From Bermanella sp. (GTDB lineage Bacteria; Pseudomonadota; Gammaproteobacteria; Pseudomonadales; Oceanobacteraceae), in the NCBI GenBank assembly GCA_002683575.1, contig NYTP01000116.1:1-53443 (forward strand): DNA of 53,443 nt, read 5' to 3'. The translations under genes and the position numbers were made by a program. Of the stretch, positions 9,438-19,494 are shown in pieces (the first letter of the stretch is position 1; the number at the start of each line of letters is the position of its first letter). The notes beneath the pieces were generated by a model, which saw nothing but the letters and a program-made list of their open reading frames with translations, was not told where the DNA came from and searched no databases.

Positions 9438-12003
9438 AACCTAACTCCACCAAGAACTTATTTAATAAGTTAGCCTGCTGTTCACGTTCATTCAGAATAT
9501 CTTTAACCGTAATTGAATACTTGTTATGGAGATTCTCAACTGCCTTGATTAGCTGTGTAACAAGTTGGCGAAGGTAGTGAGAGTAACTATCAGTCATCTG
9601 CTGCTTAAAGCGTGCTTCAATAAGTGCCTTAGCTTCTTCTGGCGTGATTTTTTCACGCGCAGCATCAACCAAATCTTCTTTTTTCTTTTCAGCTTCTTTA
9701 ATGCCTGCTTTTAGTTCTTTTAGCTCTTTTTCAAGTGCGGTATGTAGCTCTAACTTTGCGTCAATCTCGGTATTTGCTGAGGTTAGTTTTTCAATGCTTG
9801 CTTCAAGCTGTTCTTTACGGATTTGGGCACTCGCAGAGTCTTCTTTTTTAGCAAACTTTAGCTCTTTCTTTAAATCACGAAGTTGTCCGTTGTTCTCTTT
9901 TTTCGCATCTTTAAGTGCTTTCACCTGAGCTTTAGGTAACACGCCAGATTCAGATTCTTCCTCTGTTTCATCATCATCTTCAGTAGACTCATTTACCGCA
10001 GCAAACAATGCTTCCAATTCTGTAATTCTGGCAGCGTCTTTTTTCAGGTTTGCTAGTACCTCTGGGAACTGGGATTCAAGAATTTCTTCATCTGGAATAA
10101 GTTCAGCATTCCAACCTGAGTTGGCAATAGATTTAAGGTCCGCCTCATGTTGTTTAAAATTGTTCGCCATAGCACCACGCACTTGATAAATAGTTAGCAA
10201 ATTTTCAGGTAATAAGGCACTGACAATGCTGTTTAGGGCATCACGTCTTAACGCAAAAACACCTTTCGAGCCTAACGTTTCATCACCGAGTTTATGGAAC
10301 TGCGGAACAAAGTGCATACTCCACCAGTTATCTAACTGTCCATAAAAAGCATCATGCTTAGCAATAAGTTGAGGGTGGTTTTCTATAGTTGATTTAATGT
10401 CGGCTTTGCTTTCAACAGCCGGAGGAAAAGAGTAGTAGTGGCCATCTTTTTGCTTAGGATGACCTGAAGTAAACAACGCTTCTTTTAATTTGGCATAATT
10501 TTGCCAGTGAGATTCAAGGCTGTTAACTTCATCAGCAGGTACACCACCGTTTAAATGTGCTTTTACATCATGAGGCTCAGGTGCTGGGCTGTTATCAACA
10601 TAACGTCTAATGTTTAAATTGAATTCTTCTTGCTCAAGTTCACTAACAGGCACTGCTCGTGCGTATTTTTCTACATTGTTATCAGTATCTGATGTGAGAG
10701 ATTCATATACATGAGTGATTTTTTCAATGTCTTCTGGGCGAAGACTATTTTGATTTTTACCTTCTTTGTATTCGCGATCCGCATTGATAAATACAACATG
10801 TTTGCGCTTAGCAGCATTAGCCTTGTTAAATACTAGGACACAAGCAGGGATGCCTGTTCCATAGAATAAGCCTTGTGGCAAACCAATAACCGCTTCTAAA
10901 ATCCCTTCTTCAATAAACTTTTGGCGACACGTTTTTTCTTCACCGCCACGGAACAATACGCCATGTGGCATTACTACTGCCATCTTGCCATCTTGCTTAA
11001 GTGAGGCAAGCATGTGTTGAACAAACATGAAATCAGCTTTTTTACCGCCCTCTGGTAGCCATGTGTGGAAACGGCTTTGGTGCGTCATGCCATCACGACT
11101 GTAATTTTGCGAAAACGGTGGATTCGCGATCACCCTTGAATAAGTGCGGATTTCGCCATTCGCGTCAATATGCTGGGGTTTGGCAAGGGTGTCTTCATTT
11201 TGAATATTTGCACCACCCACACCGTGCAGAATCATATTCATTTTACAAATAGACCATGTGGTGCCGCTGTCTTCCTGACCGAATAAATCTATCTTGTTAA
11301 CGTCACCACCTGTTTCTTCAACGTATTTTTTACTTTGGATGAGCATACCGCCACTGCCAACTGTGGGGTCGTATATTTCCATTCCCTCACCGGGTTGAAG
11401 TAATTCAACTAACAAGCGAACCACTTCAGAAGGCGTATAGAACTCACCGCCTTTTTTACCAGCACTGTCGGCAAAGAATTTGATTAAATATTCGTAAGCT
11501 GCACCGAGTAAATCAGGAAACTCAAAACACTCATTGGTTAACGTAAAATCTTTTTGGTCAAAGTGCTGAATGAAATCGATCAGCACTTTATCTTCCATCG
11601 GCTTTTTACCAACTTTTTTGTTGAAGTTGATATGCTTTAGAACATCTTCAAGACCCTTTTTAATATTGGCATCTTCAAGTGCAGCAAGCGCTTTATTTAG
11701 CTCAGTCCCCACGTTTTTCTTAACGTGCTTAATCGTTGACCATGATGCAGCTTCGGGAACAAAGTAATCAAACTGAGAAGGCAGAGAAACAAGCTTTTCA
11801 ATTGCAGCGTCTGACTTTCCTTCTTTTTCTAAACGGGCGCGGATACCGGCTTTATCTGCTTCAAATTGATCAGACATGCGCTTTAAGAACAACATACCGA
11901 AGATGTATTCTTTATATTCCGAGGCATCCATTTTGCCGCGCAATATGTCACACGCTTTAAATAGCAGGCTTTCTAATCTAGTTAATGTCAGTTTATGTTT
12001 CAT
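9430..12003 (-). CDS. hsdM: Type I restriction enzyme, M (adenine methyltransferase) subunit
   Basis: This 857-residue protein is the N6-adenine methylase of the type I system. The N-terminal HsdM helical domain covers roughly residues 5-150. The SAM-binding motif DPTVGSGG is at 212-219 and the catalytic NPPF at 294-297. It is much longer than the common form of about 520 residues. Residues of about 650-800 form a strongly charged Lys/Glu-rich coiled coil, with acidic [12 protein letters not shown] ahead of it. Methyltransferases with this long helical tail are a known variant, and the tail probably contacts HsdS. It is the first gene of the leftward operon hsdM-hsdS-SIR2-938aa-hsdR-peptidase. 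The 70 bp ahead of it separate it from the Mrr gene in the same direction. Confidence 0.95.
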   Translation of the reverse strand: MKHKLTLTRLESLLFKACDILRGKMDASEYKEYIFGMLFLKRMSDQFEADKAGIRARLEKEGKSDAAIEKLVSLPSQFDYFVPEAASWSTIKHVKKNVGTELNKALAALEDANIKKGLEDVLKHINFNKKVGKKPMEDKVLIDFIQHFDQKDFTLTNECFEFPDLLGAAYEYLIKFFADSAGKKGGEFYTPSEVVRLLVELLQPGEGMEIYDPTVGSGGMLIQSKKYVEETGGDVNKIDLFGQEDSGTTWSICKMNMILHGVGGANIQNEDTLAKPQHIDANGEIRTYSRVIANPPFSQNYSRDGMTHQSRFHTWLPEGGKKADFMFVQHMLASLKQDGKMAVVMPHGVLFRGGEEKTCRQKFIEEGILEAVIGLPQGLFYGTGIPACVLVFNKANAAKRKHVVFINADREYKEGKNQNSLRPEDIEKITHVYESLTSDTDNNVEKYARAVPVSELEQEEFNLNIRRYVDNSPAPEPHDVKAHLNGGVPADEVNSLESHWQNYAKLKEALFTSGHPKQKDGHYYSFPPAVESKADIKSTIENHPQLIAKHDAFYGQLDNWWSMHFVPQFHKLGDETLGSKGVFALRRDALNSIVSALLPENLLTIYQVRGAMANNFKQHEADLKSIANSGWNAELIPDEEILESQFPEVLANLKKDAARITELEALFAAVNESTEDDDETEEESESGVLPKAQVKALKDAKKENNGQLRDLKKELKFAKKEDSASAQIRKEQLEASIEKLTSANTEIDAKLELHTALEKELKELKAGIKEAEKKKEDLVDAAREKITPEEAKALIEARFKQQMTDSYSHYLRQLVTQLIKAVENLHNKYSITVKDILNEREQQANLLNKFLVELGYE

Positions 12004-12073
12004 GTTTTCAATAATTCTCTTTGATTGAGCTGTGCTGGAATACCACCACTCTTTTAAATTCTTTGTTGTTTAT

Positions 12074-13003
12074 TTAAATTTCGAAAAAGTCTTCATCTAA
12101 CTTTTTGATATGCAATACATCTTCATCTCGACTACCAATGTTGTAGCGCAGCATGAGTTTGGCCAGCTCTTTACCATTAATTAAGACGATACGAGTGCCT
12201 AGATTGTTTGCTGTTTCTTGAGCTGACAGTGTGAAATCTGAAGTTGTAATGAAGATACCCTTTTGCGCCCGTTTAAGGTTTAGCGCCCCAAAAAAGTCTC
12301 TGATGTCGCCAGCACTTACGTTATTGCCTTCTGCATATCGCTTTGCTTGAATATATATTTGATCGACACCTAATGGGTCTTGGTCGATAACACCATCAAC
12401 ACCATTATCTCCAGTTTTACCTAATGCATGAGCTACACCCTCACCAGTACCTCCATAGCCCATAGCGATTAGTAGCTTTATCAACAGCTCCTCAAAAAAT
12501 GCAGGTGTAACTTTACGTGTTCTAGATAAAAGGTCCGATGTAAGGGCGTCATTAATCGCTTTGTAAGCGTTTCTTAATGCTTCATCTGGCGTTATGTCTT
12601 CTATATTATCATTACTTTGGGGATTTATTGGGGTAGTTATTACTGCTACCTCATTTTTTTGTTCAGAAAAGGCGACAAATTCATCAAATTGTTTTAAATA
12701 GTTTTTATCTATTACAGTTGATTCACCTTCGAGAGCTTTTATGCCTCGTGTAGTGATTACAAAATGTGCTCGTCTTGTAACTTCTAGAAGTCCTGCCTTT
12801 GTCAGGTATGTGCGTGCCCAGCCAACTCGGTTATCTAGAATAGGCTGCCTTCCACTAGGTAGTGTTTCAGATTTTTCTTCATCAGTAAGATTAAATTGTT
12901 CAGCTAGTTCGTTAATTACATCCCTTAGCTTAACTTCTCTTCCATGAGCTCTATGTGCAACCTCTAAAAATGGGCGCATAAATTGCTGGTAATTAGGTAT
13001 CAC
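12074..13003 (-). CDS. mrr: Mrr-type restriction endonuclease (type IV)
   Basis: This 309-residue protein has the Mrr layout. A winged-helix Mrr_N domain occupies about residues 5-95 (MIPNYQQFMRPFLEVA, VGWARTYLTKAGLLE). A PD-(D/E)xK nuclease domain occupies 165-290, with D203 (GVDGVID) and QAK at 219-221. Family members cut DNA carrying methylated adenine or cytosine, and this one fits the usual length of about 300. It lies in the same direction as the type I operon, with 70 bp between them. A type IV nuclease next to a type I methylase must tolerate that methylation pattern, so its specificity is probably for other modifications. Confidence 0.92.
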   Translation of the reverse strand: MIPNYQQFMRPFLEVAHRAHGREVKLRDVINELAEQFNLTDEEKSETLPSGRQPILDNRVGWARTYLTKAGLLEVTRRAHFVITTRGIKALEGESTVIDKNYLKQFDEFVAFSEQKNEVAVITTPINPQSNDNIEDITPDEALRNAYKAINDALTSDLLSRTRKVTPAFFEELLIKLLIAMGYGGTGEGVAHALGKTGDNGVDGVIDQDPLGVDQIYIQAKRYAEGNNVSAGDIRDFFGALNLKRAQKGIFITTSDFTLSAQETANNLGTRIVLINGKELAKLMLRYNIGSRDEDVLHIKKLDEDFFEI

Positions 13004-13144
13004 TAGCAGTCCTTTGTGTTATTAGTACAATGCCCGACAATACTGCGCACTGTAACTTTTATACTACCTAGGTACAGTATTGTAATTTAGCTAAAAGCTC
13101 AATATTTATGTGTTATATAGCGTATCAATAAAACTGAATTTTAA

Positions 13145-13639
13145 CTACAAATACTCATTATCAAGGTTCTTAGCTAATGAAATCAAAAAACTATGCTGCT
13201 TAGGGTTATCTATTGCTTCAATTGCTGAACCATTCAGGTCGCCAAAGTATGACCCTAACCAAAGTACAATATCCCAGTCGAAATAGTATTTACTTACCTG
13301 TTCAATAATAGGTTCTATAATAGCTTTAACGCGTCGATTATAGATATCAAACTGAAAAGCAGGGTAGCCCTCATAGCCTGCGAAATTTGGTGCTGTTACA
13401 AAAAAGGCCTTATTTGTATCGACTAAGTTTTTTAAATCTTGTTCAGTAAATGGCTTGCTAGGGGTCGAGAGTAAATCAATGACTTGAGCCGCCGATAAAA
13501 GAGCGTGATGCGATAAGAATAAGTTGATTTGATTGTAATAAATACGGTGTTGCTCAGTAGGCGCATTTGTAAGTTTATTAAGTTTGAGCACTTCAGTAAA
13601 AAACTTAATGTACTGCTGAGTTCGCGAGAAATCGTTCAT
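13145..13639 (-). CDS. Hypothetical protein, second gene of a two-gene unit
   Basis: This 164-residue protein is not recognised. It is mostly helical, with a central NFAGYEGYPAFQFD segment and a tryptophan-rich patch, FDWDIVLWLGSYFGDLNGSAIEAI. The overall look vaguely recalls the C-terminal part of Xre/ParS-type antitoxins (a W-x3-W-L segment before a conserved loop), but no helix-turn-helix is evident. Its start overlaps the stop of the small upstream gene by 4 bases, so the pair is co-translated. A toxin-antitoxin-like module is possible because of size, coupling and location, and unproven. Confidence 0.7.
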   Translation of the reverse strand: MNDFSRTQQYIKFFTEVLKLNKLTNAPTEQHRIYYNQINLFLSHHALLSAAQVIDLLSTPSKPFTEQDLKNLVDTNKAFFVTAPNFAGYEGYPAFQFDIYNRRVKAIIEPIIEQVSKYYFDWDIVLWLGSYFGDLNGSAIEAIDNPKQHSFLISLAKNLDNEYL

Positions 13640-13872
13640 TTTAATGCTCCCAAAAAGCGCTTTATATGTTGCTTTTTATTAGTACGAATAAAAAAATCGA
13701 GTTCCTTTTCGAGCTTATCCTGTCCCTCTGGTGTTTCAAGTAGATCAATTAGCGTTGTCATTTTGTTAACTTTTTGCTTTTTTATAAAAAAATAAAAAAA
13801 TTTTTTTTGAGAAAAAAGTCTGCTTTTAATCAGTTTTTCGAATAGCTTTAGCTTCGATTCAGTTATTACCAT
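13636..13872 (-). CDS. Small hypothetical protein, first gene of a two-gene unit
   Basis: This is a 78-residue basic protein of unknown function. The start at 13872 has a good ribosome-binding site (GGAAGGGG, about 8 bases upstream), which favours it over the internal Met at 13761 that would give a 41-residue protein. The middle (KKFFYFFIKKQK) is encoded by a long run of A and T at about 13784-13815 and may be prone to slippage. The C-terminal part starting TTLIDLLETPEGQ looks like a regular helix. It overlaps the downstream 164-residue gene by 4 bases. Confidence 0.6.
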   Translation of the reverse strand: MVITESKLKLFEKLIKSRLFSQKKFFYFFIKKQKVNKMTTLIDLLETPEGQDKLEKELDFFIRTNKKQHIKRFLGALK

Positions 13873-13988
13873 TTTGTTTCCCCTTCCGATTTATTATTGA
13901 TTAACTACTGCTTACATTGTTGTTATTTGTCGTTTTTTTTAAGCTTTTATTGAGTCAAAAAAACTATGCTTTGTAAGAATGAGCTTGG

Positions 13989-14093
13989 TTGACAAACTTA
14001 AAATGCGTGTTATTAAGCTGTTGATTTTTATGTGTTAATTTTAATTTTAGATTGTTTTTTGTACTTGACACTATTTTTTTGTGTATATAGATT
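13989..14093 (+). promoter_or_regulatory. Candidate tns promoter region of element 1
   Basis: Two perfect -35 boxes TTGACA occur at 13989-13994 and 14065-14070. The second is followed after about 15-17 bases by TATAGATT around 14086-14093, and the first by ATTAAG near 14012. The second promoter overlaps the first codons of the longest open frame (GTG at 14081). That argues that tnsA really starts at ATG 14123. The rest of the 208-bp gap (13873-14080) is AT-rich with no gene. Confidence 0.5.
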
Positions 14094-14122
14094 TAAATAC
14101 ATATCAAGAGAAGGTTACGGGT

Positions 14123-15031
14123 ATGAAAAATTATGAAGACAATATTGGGTTAACTGCGAAAGAAAAAAAAACACCAGGTGTAACTGACCTGACGTATAGT
14201 AAGCTAAAAGAGTGGAATAAAAGGTGCAAAGAAAAAGGTTATTTAGTCCCTTACTTCCCAACTAAAGCAGTTTCATCTGTTGGATTAGCCACAAAGCATG
14301 CCCCTTCAGAAAAATCCATAGTGCCACTAGAGGCATTATCTAAATTAGAAAGTGGTTTTTTAAAAGCCCTGCTATTTTTACCAAATGTGAAAAAAATAGC
14401 GATGCAAATACCTTTAGATGATATTGATAAAACAGTCGAAATTGCCAAGAAAAAAGGCATTAGACATCCTGCCTATAAACCTAAAGGAAATATTTCGAAA
14501 GAGCATGCTGTATACCAGTATACCCCAATGACTACAGACGTTTTAATGACGTACACCGATGCTAATAATATCGAAGTGTGGCATGCAATCTCATTAAAAT
14601 GTTTGAATCGCAATGGTAGGTTAGGTGCCACAGATAAAAAAATTGAGCGGATAAACGATAAACATGAAATAGAACGCCAATATTGGTTAGATAAAGGAGT
14701 TAGCTGGAGCTTAATTACAAGCGAGCATTATTTATTAGGATATTACTTTCAAGAAAATTTAGCACAAGCTTATATATTGGGACGCAGAGAGCATCCAAAG
14801 CAAAAGCTTAATAAGGTTAAAAAAGAAATTGTTATTATTTTTGAGGGTAGTGAGTATATAACTTTGCTCAAGTTATGCGAATTAGTTTCACAGACCACTA
14901 AAATTGAAACTAGCTTAGTAAGGGTTATATTTTGGTACCTTATTTGGCATAACGAAATCAGTGTTGACTTATATAGGGAGATTGGTAGTTACCACATTCT
15001 TTACCCTAAAAAGGGGGATGTATGGTCTTAA
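14123..15031 (+). CDS. tnsA: TnsA, transposon-end endonuclease (element 1)
   Basis: TnsA cuts the 5' ends of a Tn7-like transposon so that, together with TnsB, the element leaves by cut-and-paste. From ATG 14123 the protein is 302 residues. The restriction-enzyme-like active site is visible as E76 (KLESGFLKAL), D139 (TTDVLMTY) and S157-L-K159 (AISLK). These match the E, D and QxK positions of Tn7 TnsA. The C-terminal half is the helical domain that contacts TnsC. I chose ATG 14123 because it has AGAGAAGG upstream and because a promoter overlaps the earlier GTG at 14081. The gene overlaps tnsB by 10 bases. Confidence 0.92.
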   Translation: MKNYEDNIGLTAKEKKTPGVTDLTYSKLKEWNKRCKEKGYLVPYFPTKAVSSVGLATKHAPSEKSIVPLEALSKLESGFLKALLFLPNVKKIAMQIPLDDIDKTVEIAKKKGIRHPAYKPKGNISKEHAVYQYTPMTTDVLMTYTDANNIEVWHAISLKCLNRNGRLGATDKKIERINDKHEIERQYWLDKGVSWSLITSEHYLLGYYFQENLAQAYILGRREHPKQKLNKVKKEIVIIFEGSEYITLLKLCELVSQTTKIETSLVRVIFWYLIWHNEISVDLYREIGSYHILYPKKGDVWS

Positions 15032-17271
15032 AATATCTTAAAAATCAGGTGCTCAAATATCCAGTAAAGAACGCTCATTTAAGTGTAAAGAATAATAAAT
15101 GTAATGCAGTTAAAAAAGATATTAGATTTACGATCGTTGAATATCCATTTCTGAATAATCCAGAATGCATATTACTTTCCTTACAAGATAGAAATAAAAT
15201 AAAAAAGCCATTTATGCATCAATTAAGTAAACCACTCCTTGGTTTTAGTATTGAAGAGTATGAATGTATCGGCAATGATTTTATTTCAGGAGAGCGCCAG
15301 CAATGGTATTCGGAGCTATTTTTAGCGTCGAAAATGACTAGAAAAAAGAATACAGAAAAACGTGAGAGAGCTAAAAAGTTAAAAGAGCGATTAAATAAAA
15401 AAATGGATATGATTTTTGAGTTTTTATCAATTCCTGATGCATTAGAGTTATATGTAAAAGGAACTTATCCAAGTCAAGATTTAAGAAAAATTTCCGAGAA
15501 ATATAATGTAAATTTATCTACTGTTTATAGAGCATTAAATACTTACTTTGCCTTTGGTCGTTGTAAGGAAGCGCTTATTCCAAATAATCATAGAATAGGT
15601 AAAGGACGTGAAATTCCTAAAAATTTACACGAGGCTAAGGTAAAGTATCCTCGTGGCTTAGGACGACCTAGGTTTGATGGGAGGTTGAATCAACGTGTTA
15701 TAACTCAACTTGAACACGATGTTATGGAGAGTTTTGCTAAAAAACTATCCCTTTCTAGCCCTAATAAATTACATCAGCTATTCACTCTTTTTTGCATAGA
15801 TTTACAAGACAGGTTAAAAAAAGATAATCCTTATCTGGATTGGGATAGTTACAGAGTTACTCGTAACCAATTCCTCCAATTGTTTAATAAGTATGTAAGT
15901 AATAAGCAATTATCCATTGCAAATAAGGGCGTTAAGAATTACAAAAATAATCAAAGAGCTCTTACTTCAAGTGCACGCCACAATATTCCTTTTCCTACTG
16001 CAAGATATGAAATTGACTCAACAACTTTAGATTTATATATACAATCTTTATTTACAAGTTTAGAGGGGAAAAAACCACTTAAGCGACCTACTCTTTATAC
16101 CGTTTATGATACCTATAGTGGGTGTGTGGTCGGGTTTTATCTGACCTTAGATGGGAATACGGAAGAGTCACTCCTAATGGCACTCAATAATGCATTTACT
16201 AATAAAGTAATTTTTGCTGCATTGCATGGAGTTAAAATTGAAGAAAAAAACTGGCCTTGCCACCATATATGCAGTGAAGTTTTATTTGATCGTGGAACCG
16301 AATTTAAAGATAAAAAAGTCACTGAGTTAGTTGAGTCACAATTAGGAGTATTAGGGGTCTCTTTTACAGAATCTTATATGGGGAGTAACAAAGGCACTGT
16401 AGAGGGAGGCTTTAAATCGATGCAAGAGTCTATTACAGAATTTACGTCGGCTAGGATAGATAAAGATAAACCTAAGAGTACACAGCATGCCTCTCAAAAG
16501 GCGCTACTTACAATGACTGATCTATATAAAATTTTAATAGCTCATTTTATTTTTCAAAACCACTCTAGAAATGCTATTGAGAAGCGAGATTTAGAAGATT
16601 GTATTAACAAGGTAGACCCAACACCTCAAGCTATTTTTAACTACAACTTAAATACAAAAGCTAATGGAGGAGTAGTTAGGTCTAACCAAGAGATTATGAT
16701 GGCGTTATTGCCGCGATGTAAAGTAAGTCTTGTAAAGCAATCTTTTAAGATAAAAAGACCTATCAAAGGTAGTGGTTCTATGTCTCTGAATTATGAAACT
16801 AGTAACCATGACCTTAACAAATATCGAGAGGTTGCGTGTAATGATGAAGGGGATGGTGTTTGTGAGATTGAGGTAATGGTATTACCTAATTGGGTTGATC
16901 ATGTTTGGTACTGCGGGCCGATCACGGGAGGAGAATGCGTTGAGCTTAGGTTAGCAGATAGGAGTAAACGATTTGCTAGTTTGTATGGTGATGATATCGA
17001 AAGTTTAATGAATCAAGATTTAGTATTTGATCGCCAGCTTAGAAATAAACGTCAAGATTACAAAGTATGTCTCGCAAAATTTATCAAAGAATCTGAGTCA
17101 AACAGAACGAAAGATTTAGAAAACGTTAAAAAGACAAATAATAAATCAATATCAAAACATCTAGATGACAATACCAAGCCTGATTTAGTTGAAGAAATTC
17201 TATGTAATGCGCAAATTGTTTCTGCCACATTGATGGGCGGTAATTCCTCACTATTTGAAGGAGATGATTGA
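15022..17271 (+). CDS. tnsB: TnsB, DDE transposase (element 1)
   Basis: TnsB binds the end repeats and performs 3' cleavage and strand transfer. The protein is 749 residues. The N-terminal half has helix-turn-helix character (YNVNLSTVYRALNTYF near 165-185). The catalytic triad is D332 (YEIDSTTLD), D423 (FDRGTEF) and E461 (GTVEGGFKS), spaced as in Tn7 TnsB. It overlaps tnsA, and its stop codon (17269-17271) ends 2 bases before the tnsC start. Its binding sites should be the ATAAATAAGTTTGCGAA repeats at the element ends. Confidence 0.96.
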   Translation: MVLKYLKNQVLKYPVKNAHLSVKNNKCNAVKKDIRFTIVEYPFLNNPECILLSLQDRNKIKKPFMHQLSKPLLGFSIEEYECIGNDFISGERQQWYSELFLASKMTRKKNTEKRERAKKLKERLNKKMDMIFEFLSIPDALELYVKGTYPSQDLRKISEKYNVNLSTVYRALNTYFAFGRCKEALIPNNHRIGKGREIPKNLHEAKVKYPRGLGRPRFDGRLNQRVITQLEHDVMESFAKKLSLSSPNKLHQLFTLFCIDLQDRLKKDNPYLDWDSYRVTRNQFLQLFNKYVSNKQLSIANKGVKNYKNNQRALTSSARHNIPFPTARYEIDSTTLDLYIQSLFTSLEGKKPLKRPTLYTVYDTYSGCVVGFYLTLDGNTEESLLMALNNAFTNKVIFAALHGVKIEEKNWPCHHICSEVLFDRGTEFKDKKVTELVESQLGVLGVSFTESYMGSNKGTVEGGFKSMQESITEFTSARIDKDKPKSTQHASQKALLTMTDLYKILIAHFIFQNHSRNAIEKRDLEDCINKVDPTPQAIFNYNLNTKANGGVVRSNQEIMMALLPRCKVSLVKQSFKIKRPIKGSGSMSLNYETSNHDLNKYREVACNDEGDGVCEIEVMVLPNWVDHVWYCGPITGGECVELRLADRSKRFASLYGDDIESLMNQDLVFDRQLRNKRQDYKVCLAKFIKESESNRTKDLENVKKTNNKSISKHLDDNTKPDLVEEILCNAQIVSATLMGGNSSLFEGDD

Positions 17272-17273
17272 AG

Positions 17274-18479
17274 ATGTTTAACCCATTAATTAATGCTTTA
17301 CCTAGAATTGAAAGTAAGTCTAAATTTTATGAGGCTATGAGTAAGGCTAAAAATACCGAACTATCTCATCATTGCTATATATCAAGTCAAATAAAAGAGC
17401 ATTTTTACGTTCCAACTGAAGATGCTTGGAAAGTTTATAAAGCTATAAAAACAATGATAATGGAGGGGTATAGGTATAAAAATATTAATAGCTCGGAATA
17501 TTTTAAGGATGTAAATAAAGCTCTTTTTAATGAGGAAGATAAAGCTAGTGGTCACATCACGAATAAAGTTGAGTTAGGTGGATGTTTATTCGGGGAATCT
17601 GGTGTTGGTAAAACAAAATTAGTCAGGGAGTCTTTACGTTTATTTCCACAAAAAGTTAACCACCAAAGTTCGAGCAGCGTAACGAATACACCTTTAATTC
17701 AAATCCCTTGGATAATGATAACGTGTGAAGCAACAAGGAAAGCAACCCTTAGGTTAATTATTGAGGAAATCGATAGAGTTGCAGGAACTTGTAATTTAGC
17801 AAAGCTGAGTGAACGTGAGAGTATCCACAAATATTGCAGTGTAATACGTTTACTTTGTATTCAATATTCAATAGGGATTATTGTACTTGATGAGAGTCAG
17901 TGGTTTGATCAGAAATCACAATCGAATAGAGACTCTATTAACAGCTCTTTTTTACAGCAAATTTATAATCGATTTAATGTCCCTATTCTGCTTATTGGTA
18001 CTCCTCAATTAATTCAAGCTCTAATGCAAAGTCAAGCCACGTTGAGGCGTTTTAAAGAAGCTATATATCATGAGCTTCATTATTTTGAATCAGACTCTGA
18101 GGAATGGAAAGTAGCTATACAAACGTTATTTACTAATTTTATTTTCAATTCAGCGAAAAAGCCTCTAACAAAAAAGCAGTTTGATCTGATAGATGATTTT
18201 GCTTTTGGTTGTATGAATGAATTAATTCATCTCGCTTGCAAAGTATCAGAGCTTGTAGAAAACGGTCAGGCTAATAAGCCTACGGAAGCTATATTAAAAG
18301 CTTCTATTAAGGCACTTAAAAATAGTAATACAGATTTTAAGGTTGGCCTAAAAGGAGTCTCTAGAGCCAAGACTAACTCGAATCATACATATGAAGCTTT
18401 AAAAAATATCAAAAGGAGTAAGCGTACAAAAGATAAAGAAGAGCCGTATAAACCTCTAGATTTAGATCAATTTCTGTAG
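17274..18479 (+). CDS. tnsC: TnsC, AAA+ transposition regulator (element 1)
   Basis: TnsC is the ATPase that links target selectors (TniQ/TnsD) to the TnsA-TnsB transposase. The protein is 401 residues from ATG 17274. That start has GAAGGAG 9 bases upstream; the TTG at 17268 is too close to it. Walker A is GESGVGKT at 107-114. Walker B is IIVLDES, with D206 and E207. The C-terminal tail is basic (KRSKRTKDKEE), as in other TnsC proteins that bind DNA or TnsA. The gene lies between tnsB and the two tniQ genes. Confidence 0.95.
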   Translation: MFNPLINALPRIESKSKFYEAMSKAKNTELSHHCYISSQIKEHFYVPTEDAWKVYKAIKTMIMEGYRYKNINSSEYFKDVNKALFNEEDKASGHITNKVELGGCLFGESGVGKTKLVRESLRLFPQKVNHQSSSSVTNTPLIQIPWIMITCEATRKATLRLIIEEIDRVAGTCNLAKLSERESIHKYCSVIRLLCIQYSIGIIVLDESQWFDQKSQSNRDSINSSFLQQIYNRFNVPILLIGTPQLIQALMQSQATLRRFKEAIYHELHYFESDSEEWKVAIQTLFTNFIFNSAKKPLTKKQFDLIDDFAFGCMNELIHLACKVSELVENGQANKPTEAILKASIKALKNSNTDFKVGLKGVSRAKTNSNHTYEALKNIKRSKRTKDKEEPYKPLDLDQFL

Positions 18480-18493
18480 AGTAAGGTGCCCAA

Positions 18494-19489
18494 ATGACTG
18501 CTATTAAAGATTTAGGCAACTTCTTTCCTATTCAACCTAATGAATATTTTCCCGCCTATATAATGAGATTACGCTATTTAGGAAAGCATTTAAGCTTACC
18601 TAACGAAATGCTTATATCCGATATAAAGGCTTCAACAATACCCGATAATATCTATCCACGCTCCATTATTCCTTGCATAAAGATATTGGTGCCAACAAGT
18701 ATTGAAAATAACAACGGGCCTATAAACCGTGCAGTATTAATTGATCATTTTAGTGCTAATTATTGGCAAGGCTTTATTAAACCCGGTGAGCTTAACCTTT
18801 ACAATACAGCGATTATAAATGGTCACAAGGCAAGTAATAACCTATTTGAAGGTGAGCAGCTTTTAAAAATATTTAAACCTCTTAAATTTTGTAGAATGTG
18901 TGCTGAAGATGATAGGAAATCAATAGGCTTGTCGTACTGGTACAGTGAGCATCAAATACCGACAATTTACACTTGCTCAAAACATTCTTCAGCATTAGAA
19001 CATGCCGTATGGGAGCATAAAAAAACCTTAATCGATAATCCCATTATATCTTCTAATAATGCGTGTAAATTACCTAGGGTAGTTATAACTCCCTTACATG
19101 TTTGGTTGGATAAGCAATCTAAATATTTATTAACTCAGCCCTTACCAAACACTAGGGCATGGGTCGCCTCAGTTCGCGAAACTTTATATGAACTATTTGA
19201 GGCAAAATATACGTCAAGGGGCGTTATGTTTTCATCTAGGTTAATTAACCAATGGGGTTTATTTCTAAGAGAATCATTTAACAAATTGGAGCCTACTAAG
19301 CGTTATAGTGCTGAACTTAAGAAATTTAAAATTCAACATATTTTATTTCCTAAAGCGAAGCAGACACACCCAATGATATTTTTGCTTTTAATTAAATTTG
19401 CTGAAGAATATACGGGTGAAAATATAGCTAGCTATCGCACTGAGCATTTTAAAAAATATTCACTTAACTGTAATTGGCTACTGAGTTAA
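18494..19489 (+). CDS. tniQ: Short TniQ-family protein (element 1)
   Basis: This 331-residue protein has the TniQ N-terminal opening (FFPIQPNEYFPAYIMRLRYLG). It also has a zinc-binding block FCRMCAEDD ... YWYSEHQIP ... CSKH at about residues 133-160. It lacks the long C-terminal DNA-binding half of TnsD. TniQ proteins bring TnsC to a target. With a full TnsD encoded next to it, the short one may be a partner of TnsD or may serve a second target route such as plasmids. That is an inference. It starts 14 bases after tnsC and ends 5 bases before the likely start of the next tniQ. Confidence 0.9.
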   Translation: MTAIKDLGNFFPIQPNEYFPAYIMRLRYLGKHLSLPNEMLISDIKASTIPDNIYPRSIIPCIKILVPTSIENNNGPINRAVLIDHFSANYWQGFIKPGELNLYNTAIINGHKASNNLFEGEQLLKIFKPLKFCRMCAEDDRKSIGLSYWYSEHQIPTIYTCSKHSSALEHAVWEHKKTLIDNPIISSNNACKLPRVVITPLHVWLDKQSKYLLTQPLPNTRAWVASVRETLYELFEAKYTSRGVMFSSRLINQWGLFLRESFNKLEPTKRYSAELKKFKIQHILFPKAKQTHPMIFLLLIKFAEEYTGENIASYRTEHFKKYSLNCNWLLS

Positions 19490-19494
19490 AGCTA

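Noticed and set aside
9644-9928. Plus-strand open frame of 94 residues, Ser/Phe-rich
   Set aside because: It is the antisense image of the Lys/Glu-rich coiled coil of hsdM. Its composition follows from that and it has no ribosome-binding site.
14081-14122. GTG start of tnsA at 14081
   Set aside because: It has no ribosome-binding site, and a TTGACA promoter with its -10 region overlaps these codons. ATG 14123 has a good site.
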